DNA of 64,000 nt from Apodemus sylvaticus (lineage: Eukaryota; Chordata; Mammalia; Rodentia; Muridae): assembly GCF_947179515.1 (NCBI RefSeq), contig NC_067481.1, positions 87,545,547 to 87,609,546 of the forward strand. The letters run 5' to 3'. The translations under genes were made by a program, and so were the position numbers. This document shows, piece by piece, positions 24,013-36,900 of this stretch (the stretch's first letter is position 1; every line of letters starts with the position of its first letter). The notes beneath the pieces were generated by a model that made no database searches, had not been told where the DNA came from, and saw nothing but the letters and a program-made list of their open reading frames with translations.

Positions 24013-25285
24013 GGGTTAAGCTCTTTTCAAAGAAGGCAACAAAGACATAGTGGGGTATGGACAAACATCACGTGAGTGTATTCACTGGCGCAAGCACCAT
24101 TACTCTCCCAAAGTCAAGGAGGAAATAAGCATTGTCTCTGTGGCAGGAAGAATGATACAACTGTGGGAAGGTTGCAGATCCTGGCAGATGCAAAGGAGTT
24201 AATCCAGCCCACTCTATTTGTACTGAACAAGCAAGTAAGAGAGATGAAAACTTTAAGAACACCAGCAGCAAAATTTTGATTAAATCTTTAAAGCAGTGGA
24301 GAAGTTGGAAGCAAAACTCAAGCCGATTTTTCCCTAATCACAGCCTTCTTCCACTCTCTCAACAAATGGTGTATAATGAACATTACAGCCATTTCTGTAG
24401 TAATCAGATGTGGTATCCCAAACAGAAGATTATAACTTCAGCTGGAAATTGAGCAGCAGGACAGTTGAAGGCTTCAAAACAACAACAAGCACAACAAACC
24501 TCATTTAGTCTCAAGTGATACTTTGCAATAAAGGAAGAGGGTAGGGGCAAGGAAATTAAGAAATTAGCAACATGAGTGTAATTGTGTCCCAACAGAAGAC
24601 TGGACTTGTCATTAGAGGAAGCACCAGAGGGAATTTGAATATCAGAAAATGATACATGAGGTAAATGTGACTGTGTCTGACCAGTAAACACTGGGCAACA
24701 CACATAACAAAATGAGAAGGTGCTAAATCAAGGAAATCAGAGCAGACAAAATAGAGGCTTCCTGCTTTTTTTTTTCTGCAGCGGGAGAGCTATCTCTGCT
24801 TTGCATGTTTTATTCTTTAAGCTTCGTATGCCTGTGGCATGACTGATGCAGAACAAGAGAGGGATAATTACTCTAGCGGTTTCCTGGTGGAGAAGCATAA
24901 TAGGCTGGTTCCTCCTCAACTTCAGCACCCCTCCGTAGTTACACACAGTTAGTGATACACAGTCCTGTCCACCACGGTCTAGGATCTCCTGATGACAGTG
25001 TTGATTGTTCAACTTAAATGTGGACCAAACAGCTAAGTTGAGATGTCACTTCATTCACAAACACAACACTGTGCATTCTACTAAATGGTGAAAATAGGAA
25101 GCACAATGCCTCCTGAAGCAGTCATCCCCCTTCAATTGCTGACCATTGTCCCTCTGTCTTTCATGTTTTGGAGCAATTTTCTTTATTTTCCTTCATTGGG
25201 AAATGACAGAAGTTTGCAGTTTTTCACCCCTCTTGTTCAAATTGTGTGCCATATTTCTAGAGGTCCAGGAATATATATATGTACA
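24013..25285. other. Unrecognised non-coding DNA
   Basis: No gene, SINE or LINE recognised. Frames of 67-99 codons overlap on both strands without motifs. Confidence 0.4.
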
Positions 25286-25308
25286 TGTGCACACACACAC
25301 ACACACAT
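25286..25308. repeat. (CA)n microsatellite, short
   Basis: About ten CA units after an AT/TG-rich lead. Confidence 0.9.
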
Positions 25309-25309
25309 A

Positions 25310-26610
25310 AATAAGGGAAAATATGGATATTGTCTGGACAATTTTTTCTAAATTTAATGGAAAATCTTATCACTATGACTTTATAAATATGTGTGAAAAA
25401 AGATACAGTACTTTTCCAGTCAAACTAGAGGATACATTCCTTTTGTTTCCACTCATTTACAGGCTACAATAAACAAAGCACTTAATATATCATAACTGGA
25501 GATCTTATTTCTTAAGGTAAGGCCATGTGGTTTATACTGTTGAGTCTATAGTTGAAAACCAGATGCATTTGTAACTACTATGGGGCACAGAATTCTGGAA
25601 AGGTTGCACACGTTCTCTGTGTTGGCCATTAAAATGATGATTTAGTCAGAATTTATCCAGTTTCTTTCTTTGCTTCTCTTTGCAGACATAAACTGTGGAA
25701 CTTTCAAGGTTTCGCTTCAGGTACTAGATTGTACAGGTTGACCAATGGTTTTCTAAGATTACTTGCAGATTACTAAGCCTTGGCGGAGTCATTCATATAT
25801 TAACACAGCAGCCTTACTGGGCGTGAACTAGTGACTTGCAGGGGTTCCTCCCTGTCATATTTTACATTCCACTAGTATTCACTGCTCATGCACATATGTT
25901 CTTACTTAGGGAACATTTGCCAGGCCAGGAACTCAGAGAGAAGAAGGTAGACGTGAGGAAAGCTCTACACTAATGAGCAGCTTGTTAGGGCAAAGATGGG
26001 GACCAACGTCTTGGGAAACTGAGAGAATGGCTAGTCCTTTATACAATATAGATGACAGTCTAAACTAAAAGATATCATGGGGTAGGTTTGGCTTTGGTGG
26101 GAAGACACAATTCTATTGAGTTACAGTATGATAGTGTACCAATAAAATAATTCATAGATTGAAGACATTAGTTAGCAATGCCCCGAGTATATTGTATTAC
26201 TGATTGTTTAGCTCAACAACACATGCCTGGTAGAATATGTGCTATTTACCCTGGTCTTTATATGTCTGGGTTCATTGCCACAGCCCAGTGTTATCAGCAT
26301 GCCACATATTCTGTTATATCTCTACTCTGGAGAATAAGTACAAATTCAAAAATTGAAATACAGCTTCTACTGAATCTAGATACCATTCCCTTCCAAAGAT
26401 CAAAGACTAAAAGTTTTTAAACCAAAATAATATAAGTCTGGGATTGCCTGTCCAGGTAAACAGGAAGGTGTCCGAAGACTAAAGAGCCTTGGAAACAAAT
26501 CAGGAGCCTCCAGCCTCTTACCAATTAATGGATGACCCGGAGCCCTGACTCCACTTAAAACATAGCTCCAGGGAGTTATTGTAAATGGTTTCCCCTTTGC
26601 CCTAAATGAT
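25310..26610. other. Unrecognised non-coding DNA
   Basis: Nothing recognisable. Short frames only. Confidence 0.4.
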
Positions 26611-26616
26611 GCTACC

Positions 26617-26619
26617 AAA

Positions 26620-26658
<39 letters not shown>

Positions 26659-26661
26659 ATA
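26617..26661. repeat. (AAAT)n microsatellite
   Basis: About eleven uninterrupted AAAT units. The 114-codon minus-strand frame across it carries the repeat as an IYLF-type run. Confidence 0.96.
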
Positions 26662-26664
26662 GCA

Positions 26665-27204
26665 TCGTATAGAAAAGATGCAAAACTAGAGGTACCCTTT
26701 AATTGTTTTTCATACTGGCAAAGGAGTATTTTTAATACAATCACTTTTGTTTTGGTTCAGGTTAATTTGTTAAGGTGAAAATTGTCATAATTTAATATGG
26801 GAAATGACAGTCTGTAGAACTGGTAAGGGGATGATATTTTCAAATTGGACAATTTTGCTTTGGGCTGGATCTCATCTTATTGTGTAACTTCAGGAAAAGG
26901 TGGGAAAAGACTCATTCCTTTTTCCTGTTAAATGAGACTTTTACATAAATTTTGTACTACATAAATGCAATTCAGTTTGTTATTTCACTTTTCAAATCCA
27001 ATGAGTATTGATCAAACCAGGCTAGTTAATATTTCTGTCTCCATATTGTTATTTACTATTTGGAGTTCAAATACCTGTCTTATATACTTGTATTTTTTGA
27101 GGCTGTAAGTCAAGGTGATTTCTTAAGAACTCCTCCAGGGCAGCAAGACTTCTTTGCTACTCTTTTTTTTTTCCTCCCAAAGTTCTTGTATATTTCTGTT
27201 CAAA

Positions 27205-27205
<1 letters not shown>
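26665..27205. other. Unrecognised spacer
   Basis: No gene or repeat recognised between the two microsatellites. Confidence 0.4.
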
Positions 27206-27253
<48 letters not shown>

Positions 27254-27262
27254 TACACACAC
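27206..27262. repeat. (CA)n microsatellite
   Basis: About 21 CA units with a few interruptions at the right end. It produces a His/Thr run in the plus-strand frame, which is artefactual. Confidence 0.96.
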
Positions 27263-28130
27263 CATACATGTGAATGTTATTTTAACTGATGCCCCAGTGA
27301 GAAATCACAGCCATCTGTGTGTGTCTATCTCCACTGACTTTCAAGAATTGATCACCTTCTTTATACTAAAGAAAAGTTATAATTAAGTTTATTTTACAGA
27401 GGCAGGGGTGTAGTTATTGTAGACATTTTTTGGCTTATTTTACTTGTTACCATTTTCTTCTGGATTGAACAAGTGCTATCCCCTTACCTATGATTGGAAT
27501 AGGTACCTCCTCCTCTTTCCATAATTCCTTCTTATACTTTATATTTCACCATTATCTAGTCCATTTGGTCTTTTCTCTCTGAATCTGATAATGCAATGTT
27601 TTGCCTGTCCAGACCTCCTGAGATTTCTCTTTTTAACCAGACACTCATTGCTGGCCTTACCTGGTCACCTGTGTTTCTTTGACCCTTGGGGCCCAGCAGG
27701 AATATAGAATAGCGCTGCAAATTAAAATTTATTCCATTTTCAGGAAACTTAATTGGATTTTTTAATTGGCAGCAGTTTGTGATACTCCACTAAATAGCAC
27801 CTGTATGACCTTGACCAAGGTCATCATGGCAGAAGTCAATCAGAAGTCTTCCTCTTCCCTCACTGCCATCTAAGCAAGCCCTTCTGACCACAGCCTAGCA
27901 GAGTGGTTAGGTTTCCCTAGGATATACCCTTTTCTTTTGTGTGCCTCAAAACCATAGCCAAAGGTTACACTCTGACAGTTTTACAACCAAAAATATCTAT
28001 CTCACAAGCCTGCCACTCTTCCTAGCTCTTTCTCTTTTTTTTTTTTTCCAGAGCCACCATTTTTATAAAGAGCGGTGTTTGTTCTTGTTCAATAATTCAG
28101 AAACTGTAAAAAGATACATGTTGCTGTAAT
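27263..28130. other. Unrecognised non-coding DNA
   Basis: No gene recognised. A 14-base T run lies near 28036-28049. Confidence 0.4.
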
Positions 28131-28134
28131 AAAA

Positions 28135-28380
28135 ATATCTTGCAAAATTCCTGGAGAGCTAAAAGATTTATTTTCCTCCCAGTTTGTGGGTACTGTCTAT
28201 CCTGATGGAGAAGTCATGCCAGCAGGTGCTTGAAGCAGCTCTACATGGTGTCTGCTGTCCGATACATAAAGGAAGGATAGTGCTGCGCTTGTTTTCTTAT
28301 TTTATTCAGCTCAGGGTCCCAGACCATGCAGTGTACCTGCACACATTTAGGGTGGGCCATTCCATTTCAATAAAGTCAGT
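28135..28380 (-). mobile_element. Rodent MaLR/URR-class interspersed repeat, minus strand (family uncertain)
   Basis: 'gatttattttcctcccagtt', 'aagtcatgccagcaggtgct', 'ttattcagctcagggtccca' and 'atttagggtgggccattcc' match, in order, phrases of a common rodent repeat read on the minus strand. I cannot assign the exact family by eye. Confidence 0.55.
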
Positions 28381-29540
28381 TTAGGAGCTGACTTATAGGC
28401 ATGTGTACTATTTTGGTTGTTGCTGGTTTTGATGGTGATGTTGTTGTTATTTTTTTAAATTTTCTACATGATTTTAATCTCATCAAATTGATAAGATTAA
28501 CCATCACGGTTCCATCCTTTGTTATAATGGTGACACACAAGCCTGCTGTTTTCAAATTATAACTTTCTGCCACTTGTCCTCAGAGGCTCATGGCTGCCTC
28601 AGGATACAAACTGTATTAAGTTCCTCGTTCAAAATCCCCTTTCTCTGTAACATCGCCAATACTATTTCTATGCCAAAGTCTCTTCAGGATTCAGAGCAGT
28701 TTGTTAACTGGACCTCCTATAAAATCAGAAACCACTTACATACTTTTAATATACAATGACATGTACTTCTAATATACAGAATGGACAAATGAGACTTAGC
28801 AGGAAATTATGAAAACAGGACAGACACCCAACTTGGCCAACCTCAAAGCCTGCAACTCCATGTTTGCCACACAAGATCCTGAGGGAATCATTTGGGTTCC
28901 AAAGACTTGGTAACACCACCTACTGGCCCAATGGTCTACAACACACATAGCTTCTCTATGAGACAATCTCAACCATCGCCATGCCTGCAGCTTTCTGCAG
29001 CAGAGGTTCCTCCAGAGAAGGCCTACGTCTCTGCAGAGCTCATTTTGAATATCCTTTCCTCAAGGAGACCTTTCCAAGCTCGCCTTGGAAATTAAATTCT
29101 GCTGGTATACTCTCACAGCTTCTATTTATTTCCTGCTGGCACCTGCCATGATTGGTAATCCTATATTTACATGCTGTTTATTTTATGTTGTCTCTTTAAT
29201 ATACTATATGCCTTATGATTGACGCAGCTCTGATTATTGTTTCTTTTTCTAATCAATGTATCTCCAGGATAGAGCTAAGAGCCTCTAAGATGCTAAGCCT
29301 TTGGTAAATGTTTTTGAATAAAAGATCTCTTGTACATTTCTGTCTCATTTGACCAGAGCATCCCTTCCCCTGGCTCAATTTTCTTTTCTACCCTTTTTAT
29401 ATTATTGCCTTCCCTTCCATCATCTTTCTGCCTTTCCTAAAAAAATAAATGTTCTTACCCAAGTACCGAATGCATTATTCTATTAAAACATAACAACTAG
29501 CGTAATGCTCAATAGCAACAATATGTACTCAATGACAGAA
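28381..29540. other. Unrecognised non-coding DNA
   Basis: No gene or repeat recognised. The 67-codon frame at 28892-29095 has no identifiable domain. Confidence 0.4.
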
Positions 29541-29541
29541 T

Positions 29542-29558
29542 CTAATTATGTATCTTTT
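29542..29558. repeat. Target-site duplication, left copy
   Basis: ctaattatgtatctttt (17 bp), repeated exactly at 31388-31404. Confidence 0.93.
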
Positions 29559-31387
29559 TTTGCTGTTTTTTTAATCTCATATACATTAACTTTACAATTT
29601 TTTTCCTATCCACTTTTTTCTTTTTAAATTTATTAATGTATTTATCCTTTTACACTCCATTTTCTATTTCCCCCACCCCTGTTCCACATCCCATACCTCC
29701 TCCCCACCTCCTGTCTCCATGTGAATGTCCCCACTCCCCACCCCCACCTGACCTCCAAACTCCCTGGGGCCTCCAGTCTCTTGAGGATCAGGTGTACTAT
29801 CTCTGAATGAACACAGACCCGGCAGGCAGTTCTCTACTGTATGTGTGTTTGGTGCCTCATATCAGCTGGTGTGTGCTGCCTTGTTTGGTGGTCCAGTGTT
29901 TGAGAGATCTTCGGGGACCAGTTTAATTGAGATTGCTAGCCCTCCTACAGGATTGCCCTTTTCCTCAGCTTCCTTCAGCCTCTCCTAATTTAACAATGGG
30001 TCAGCAGCTTCTGTCCATTGGTTGAGTGCAAGTATCTGCATCCAGTTCCCTCAGCTGCTTGATGGGTCTTCCGGAGTGCAGCCATGCCAGGTTCCTCCAC
30101 TTGTGAGAACTCCATAGCCTCAGTTATCATGGCAGGCCTTGGGACCTCCCCCTGAGCTGGAGTCCACGTTTGGCTTGTCACTGGACCATCTTTTCCTCAG
30201 GCTCCTCTCCATTTCCATCCCTGTAATTCTTTCTGCCAGGAACAATTATGGGTCAGATTTGTGACTATGGGACAGTCTCCCCTTCTTCATTTGAAGCCCT
30301 TTCTTCCTGCTGGAGGTGGGCTCTTTAAGGTCCCTCTCCCTGCTGTCAGCCATTTCATCTAAGGTCCCTCCCTTTGAGTCCTGAGAGTCTCTCACCTCCC
30401 AAGTCTCTGGAGCATTTTGGAGGTTCCTTGCAACCTGCTATCTCCTGAGGATGCCTGTTTTCATTTTTTTGCTGACCCACAGGGTTTCAGTCCTTTTCCC
30501 TCATTCAATACTAGATCAGTTTCCCCTCTCCTCTCTGCTTGCTACCCCACTGTCTACTTTCCCTCCCATGTCCCTCCCTCCCTCCCCACTTGTGATTACT
30601 TTCTTCTCCCTCCCAGTCCACCTTAGGAAGACTAAGGTGTCCTCATTTGGGTACTTCAGCATGTTGAACTCTTAAGTTCTGTGGACTCTGTCTTGGGTAG
30701 TCTGTAGTTTTATTGGGGGGTGGGTGAGGAGGCCAACATCTAATTAGTGAGTACATACCATGCATGTCCTTTTGGGTCTGAGTTACCTTACTCAAAATGA
30801 CATTTTCCAGTTCCATTCATTCATCTGCAAAACTCAGGATGTCCTTGTTCTTAATAACTGAGTAGTATTCCATTGTTTAAATGAACCACATTTTCTGTAT
30901 CCATTCTTCTGTCATGGAACATCTGGGCAGCTTCTAGCTTCTGGCTATCACAAATAAGGCCTCTATGAACATAGTGGAACATGTGCCCCTGTGGCATGGT
31001 GGGGCATCTTTTGGGTATATTCCCAAGAGTGGTATAGCTGGGTCTTCAGGTAGATTTATTTCCAATTTTCTGAGTGTTTGTACCAGTTTTCAATCCCACC
31101 AACCATGGAACAGTGTTCCTCTTTCTCTACATCCTTGTCAACTTGTGTTGTCACCTGAGGTTTTGATCTTAGCCATTCTGATTGGGATATGGTAGAATCT
31201 CAGGGTCATTTTAATTTGCTTTTCTCTGATCACTAAAGGCTAATATCCAAATTATATAAAGAACTCAAGAAACTAATCACCAAAAAACCAAACAACACAA
31301 TCAAAAAATGGGGTTTAGAACTAAACTGAGATTTCACGACTGAGGAATCTCAAATGGCTGAGAAGCACCTAAAGAAATATTCAAAGA
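29559..31387 (-). mobile_element. Lx-type LINE-1 with 5' inversion, minus strand
   Basis: An older L1 than the others. From the T-rich tail (about 29559-29640), a C-rich 3'UTR runs to about 30720, followed by the inverted end of ORF2 (30740-31235: 'aataactgagtagtattcca', 'tctatgaacatagtggaaca', 'ttgatcttagccattctgat'). At about 31236 the polarity flips, and 31236-31387 is plus-strand ORF2 ('aaagaactcaagaaactaat', 'tcaaatggctgagaagcacc'). The two parts abut almost the same point of the L1, as expected after twin priming. A perfect 17-bp duplication surrounds the whole unit, proving a single insertion. Stops and frameshifts occur throughout. Confidence 0.93.
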
Positions 31388-31404
31388 CTAATTATGTATC
31401 TTTT
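31388..31404. repeat. Target-site duplication, right copy
   Basis: Perfect 17-bp match to 29542-29558. Confidence 0.93.
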
Positions 31405-31822
31405 AAAAAATTACCTCGAGCTATATAATTTCTGAGGAGTGATATTTTGCAAATAACCAAGAAATACAATTCTGTTTGAAAAACTGTCCAGGAATGACTC
31501 ACTTAATTCTTCATTCATTCATTTATTCAATTATTTAATTATCTGTAATCTCAATCTATATTATGTACTTAGGTACTTTTAACCCAGAATTCCTCACTCT
31601 CATGTGATACTTATGTTGACAAATTAATAATTTACTCTCAATTCCTTTAAGCCCTAAAATAAGTAATAACTAGCTTACAAGGACATTGTGAAAATATTTG
31701 AGTTATTCCATACAAATGTGTTCAGCCCATAAGAAGGTCCACATAAGTAGTAGCTGGCATTATTTACAACATCCCCACTAATTATGGATTACTATTTCAA
31801 GTGTTGGGTCATAGAATGTTGT
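31405..31822. other. Unrecognised spacer
   Basis: AT-rich unique-looking sequence between two L1 insertions. No gene. Confidence 0.4.
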
Positions 31823-31836
31823 AAAAATAAAGTTCA
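31823..31836. repeat. Target-site duplication, left copy
   Basis: aaaaataaagttca (14 bp), repeated at 39007-39020 beyond the poly-A tail of the large L1. Confidence 0.9.
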
Positions 31837-31854
31837 TGGCCTCTTGGATCTTGA

Positions 31855-32560
31855 GAGCCAGAGAAAGCAGACAGATTGAGGTACGCAAATATAACCCAAG
31901 GCCAACATCCTGGGGGTCTAAGCCCGATGGTCATTGGCCTGCACCCAGGCCCAGGGCTGTTCGGGGGCCATCAGTGTGCCAACCTGGCCAGGAGGTTGTT
32001 TGCCCGCCTGCACGCACTGCCATTTTGACTATGGGACTCCAGAGAGTTCTAGCAGGCAAATTCAGCTAAGAGCCATAGCCTGAGGCTAACATAGTGGGGG
32101 GTCTAAGCCAGATAGGCCTTGGACTGACACCAGGCCCTGGGCTGCTCGGTGGGCCATCTGTGTGCCAACCTGGCCAGGAGGTTGTTAGCCCAGCAGACTC
32201 TCCAGGCACTTTCAGGGAGCACGCTGCACACTCCCCCATACTGGCCACCTGACAGAACCAATTAACAGTCATAGCCCGAGGGGAACTTTGCTCGGGCCTT
32301 AGCCTGCCAGGCTTTTGCCTAGACTCAGGGCCTCAGAAGCTAGGCTAACCTTGTGTGCACCAACCCAGTTGGGAGATCGGCTGCCCAGCAGAGTGACCAG
32401 GACTCTAAAAAGGTTCCACAGCATATACTATCAGCCCTCGCTGTAGGAGCAAACGGGCACTGCCTGGTTCACACAGACAATCTGGGGCAAAGCACACTAG
32501 GGCTCCAAGGGCACCCAAGAGGAGGACAGCACACCAGCAATCTGTAACAAGGGAAACCCA
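31855..32560 (+). promoter_or_regulatory. L1 5'UTR with tandem promoter monomers (F-like)
   Basis: The motif 'gccaacctggccaggaggtt' occurs in two consecutive units, and the header 'taac/aacc…aaggcc/gaggct…gtctaagcc' recurs at 31918, 32103 and, more diverged, 32298, giving periods of about 185 and 195 bp. In mouse L1, tandem 5' monomers of around 200 bp act as the internal RNA polymerase II promoter, and F-type monomers are the closest in look. The third unit grades into the non-repeated tether before ORF1. Whether it still drives transcription cannot be read from sequence. Confidence 0.8.
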
Positions 32561-32651
32561 GCCATCCAGTGTTGCAGAAATAACCCTAAAGCCTCACAGG
32601 AGTCACAAACACCAGCTAGAGACTAGGCCAACTAATGCCAGAAATAACAAG

Positions 32652-32956
32652 ATGGCAAAGGGCAAACACAGGAACAGGAATGCTACTAACAGAAATCTAG
32701 GCAATATGGCAGTGTCTGAACCACACTCTCCAACATCAGCAAGTCCTGGTTACGCAAACACACCAGAAAAAACAAGATTTGGATTTAAAATCACTGTTCA
32801 TGATGCTTCTAGAAGAACACAAAAAGGATATAAACGAATCTTTTAAAGAAATACAGGGGAACATGAATAAGCTAGAAACCCGTATAATGGAAACACAAAA
32901 ATCACTTAAAGAAAGTCAGGAGAATAAGTCTCAAGAGATAGAAGCCTATAAAGAAG

Positions 32957-33001
<45 letters not shown>

Positions 33002-33908
33002 CTTAAAGAAATGCAGGAGAAAGTGAGTCAAACAGCAAAAGTCATAAAAGAGGAAACACAAAAATCTCTTAAAGAATTATAGGAAAACACAAACAAGCAA
33101 GTGAAGGAGCTAAGCAAAACCATCCAGGATCTAAAATCAGAAGTAGAAACAACTAAAATCACAAAGGGAGACAACTTTGGAGATAGAAAACCTTGAGAAG
33201 AAATCAGAGGCCATAGATGCAAATATCAACAAGAGAATACAAGAGACAGAAGAAAGAATCTCAGATGCCGAAGATACCATAGAAACCATTGACTCAACAG
33301 TCAAAGAAAATGCAAAATGCAAAAGGCTTGTATCCTAGAATATCCAGGAAATCCAGGACACAATGAGAAGACCAAACCTAAGGATTATAGGTATAGATGA
33401 GAGTGAAGATTTACAGCTGAAAGGACCAGCAAATATCTTCAACAAATTATGGAAGAAAACTTTCCCAACTTAAAGAGAGAGATACCCAAGAATATACAAG
33501 AAGCCTACAGAACTCGAAACAAGCTGGACCTTAGCAGAAATACCTCTTGTCACATAATAATCAAAACCCCAAATGTACTAAACAAAGAAAGAATATTAAA
33601 GGCAGCAAGAGAAAAAAGCCAAGTAACATAAAAAGGAAGACCTATCAAAATCACACCAGACTTCTCACCAGAGACCATGAAAGCTAGAAGATCCTGGACA
33701 GATCTCATGCAGACTAAGAGAACACAAATGTCAGCCAAGACTACTATACCCAGCAAAACTATTGTTCACAATACATGGAGAAACCAAGATATTCCATGAC
33801 AAAACCAAATTCACACAATATCTTTCTACAAACCCAGGTCTACAAAGAATAATAGGAGGAAAACTCCAATACAAGGAGGGAAACAACACCCTGGAAAAAG
33901 CAAGATAG
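32652..33908 (+). pseudogene. L1 ORF1 remnant (RNA-binding coiled-coil protein), broken
   Basis: ORF1p is the trimeric RNA-binding chaperone of L1 RNPs. The start MAKGKHRNRNATNRN opens at 32652 with the usual basic N-terminus. A +1 shift near 32800 moves the reading to the 32779-33006 frame (coiled coil: EEHKKDINESFKEIQGNMNK). The coiled coil contains ~66-bp repeats starting near 32891, 32957 and 33054. The middle one holds a 19-unit CA expansion that breaks frame, and a stop lies at 33078-33080. The C-terminal RNA-recognition part continues at 33449-33631 (FPNLKREIPKNIQEAYRTRN) and on to an expected end at 33906-33908. Confidence 0.93.
32960..32997. repeat. (CA)n expansion inside L1 ORF1
   Basis: 19 CA units, where the sister 66-bp repeats have only 'cacaaaaa' (32894, 33057). 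It therefore looks like a later microsatellite expansion within the coiled-coil coding repeat. Confidence 0.95.
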
Positions 33909-33939
33909 TTACCTTCTTTCATCAAACTCAAAAGAAGAT

Positions 33940-36900
33940 AACCACACAAATATAAAAATAACATCGAAATTGACAGGAAGTAATAATCACTATTCCTTAA
34001 TATGTCTTAATGTCAATAGACTCAACTCCCCAATAAAAAGACATAGACTAACAGACTGGATAAGGAAACAGGACCCTACATTTTGCTGCATACAGGAAAC
34101 ACACCTCAATGTCAAAGACAAAAACTACCTAGAGTAAAAGGCTGGAAGACAATTTTACAAGCCAATGGTCTCAGGAAAGAGCAGGAGTAGCTATTCTAAT
34201 ATCAGATAAAATTGACTTTCAACCTAAAGTCATCAAAAGAGATACAGAAGGACACTTCTTGCTGGTCAAAGGAAAAATCCACCAAGAAGAACTTTCAATT
34301 CTGAACATCTATGCACCCAATTCAAGGGCACTCTCATTCGTAAAAGAAACTTTACTAAAGCTCAAAGAACACATTGCACCTAACACAATAATTGTGGGTG
34401 ATTTCAACATTCCACTCTCCTCAATGGAACAATCAGGAAAACAGAAACTAAACAGGGACACAATAAAACTTACTGAAGCTTTGAAACAATTGGACTTGAC
34501 TGATATTTATAGGACATTTCACCCTAAAACAAAAGAATATACCTTTTTCTCAGCACCTCATGGTACCTTCTCCAAAATCGACCATATAATTGGTCACAAG
34601 ACAGACCTCAACAAATATAAAAAGATAAAACTAATCCCATGCCTCCTATTGGATCACTATGGAGTAAGAGTGGTCTTCAATACCAACAAAAACAACAGAA
34701 ATCCCACATACACATGGAGGCTGAACAATACTCTACTCAATGAAAACTTAACCAAAGAAGAAATAAAGAAAGAAATCAGAGACTTTTTAGAATTTAATGA
34801 AAATGAAGGCACAACATACCCAAATCTTTGGGACACAATGAAAGCAGTGCTAAGAGGAAAACTCATAGCCCTGAGTGCCTCTAAAAAGAAAATGGAGAGT
34901 GTATACACTAGCAGCTTAACGACACACCTGAAACCCCTGGAACAAAAAGAAGCCAATTCATCCAGGAGGAGTAGAAGACAGGAAATCATCAAACTCAGGG
35001 CTGAAATCAGTCAAGCGGAAACAAAAAGAACCATACAAAGAATCAACGAATCCAGGAGCTGGTTCTTTGAGAAAATCAACAAGATAGATAAACCCTTAGC
35101 CATACTGACCAAAAGGCAAAGAGAAAGTATCCAAATTAACAAAATTAGAAATGAAAAGGGGGATATAATAATAGACACTGAGGAAATTCAAAAAAATCAT
35201 CAGATCCTACTAGAAAAGCCTATGCTCAACACAACTGGAGAATCTGCAGGAAATGGACAATTTCCTAGACAGTTACCAAATACCAAAATTAAATCAGGAC
35301 CAGATAAATCATCTAAAAAGTCCCATAACCACTAAAGAAATAGAAGGGGTCATAGAAAGCCTTCCAACCAAAAAAAGCACAGGACCAGATGGCACAGGAC
35401 CAGATAGAATTCAGTGCAGAATTCTATCAGACCTTCAAAGAAGACCTAATACCAATGCTCTTCAAACTATTCCACAAAATAGAAACAGAAGGAACACTAC
35501 CGAATTCCTTCTATGAAGCCACAATTAAGCTGATACCAAAACCACACAAAGATCCAACAAAGAAAGAGAAATTCAGACCAATTTCCCTTATGAACATCGA
35601 TGCAAAAATACTCAATAAAATTCTTGCCAACCAAATCCAAGAACACATAAAAACGATCATCTACCATAGTCAAGTAAGCTTTATTCCAGGGATGCAGGGT
35701 TAGTTCAATATACGGAAATCCATCAATGCAATCCACTACATAAACAAACTCAAAGAAAAAAACCATATGGTCATTTCATTGGATGCTGAAAAAGCATTTG
35801 ACAAAATTCAACATCCTTCACCAATCCTACATCAGATAGAGGGCTAATATCCAATATATATAAAGAACTCAAGAAGTTAGACTCCAGAAAACCAAACAAT
35901 CCTATTAAAAAATGGGGTACAGAGTTAAACAAAGAATTCTCACCTGAAGAACTTCGGATGGCAGAGAAACACCTTAAAAAATGCTCAACTTCATTAGTCA
36001 TTAGGGAAATGCAAATCAAAACAACCCTGAGATTTCACCTTACACCAGTCAGAATGGCTAAGATTAAAAATTCAGGAGACAGCAGGTGTTGGAGAGGATG
36101 TGGAGAAAGAGGAACACTCCTCCACTGCTGGTGGGGTTGCAAATTGGTACAACCACTCTGGAAATCAGTCTGGCGGTTCCTCCGAAAACTGGGCACCTCA
36201 CTTCCAGAAGATCCTGCTATACCATTCCTGGGCATATACCCAGAGGATTCCCTACCATGTAATAAGGATACATGCTCTACTATGTTCATAGCAGCCCTAT
36301 TTATAATTGCCAGATGCTGGAAAGAACCCAGGTATCCCTCAACAGAAGAGTGGATGCAAAAAATGTGGTATATCTACACAATGGAGTACTATTCAGCCAT
36401 TAGAAACAATGAATTCATGAAATTCTTAGTCAAATGGATGGAGCTAGAGAACATCATACTAAGTGCGGTAACCCAGACTCAAAAGGTGAATCATGGTATG
36501 CACTCACTAATAAGTGGATATTAACCTAGAAAACTGGAATACCCAAAACATAATCCACACATCAAATGAGGTACAAGAAGAACGGAGGAGTGGCCCCTTG
36601 TTCTGAAAAGACTCAGTGAAGCAGTATAGAGCAAAATCAGAACAGGGAAGTGGGAAGGGTTGGGTGGGAAAACAGGGGGAGGGAAGGGGACTGATGAGAC
36701 TTTTGGGGAGTGGGGGTCCAAAAAAGGGGAAATCATTTGAAATGTAAATGAATATATCAATAAATTAAAAAAAAAAGTCTGGAAAGAACAGGAATTCAAG
36801 TCCCATACCTAAACATAGGAAAATCAATATACAGAAAACTGGTAGCCAGCATCAAACCAAATGGAGAGAAACTTGAAGCAATCCAACTAAAATCAGGGAC

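Noticed and set aside
30417..30675. Two overlapping Pro/Ser/Phe-rich frames
   Set aside because: They lie in the C/T-rich 3'UTR of an inverted Lx element, which is non-coding.
32353..32547. 64-codon frame just upstream of L1 ORF1, possible extra L1 ORF
   Set aside because: It lies in the L1 5'UTR/tether, is in poor context, and is not a known L1 product in rodents.
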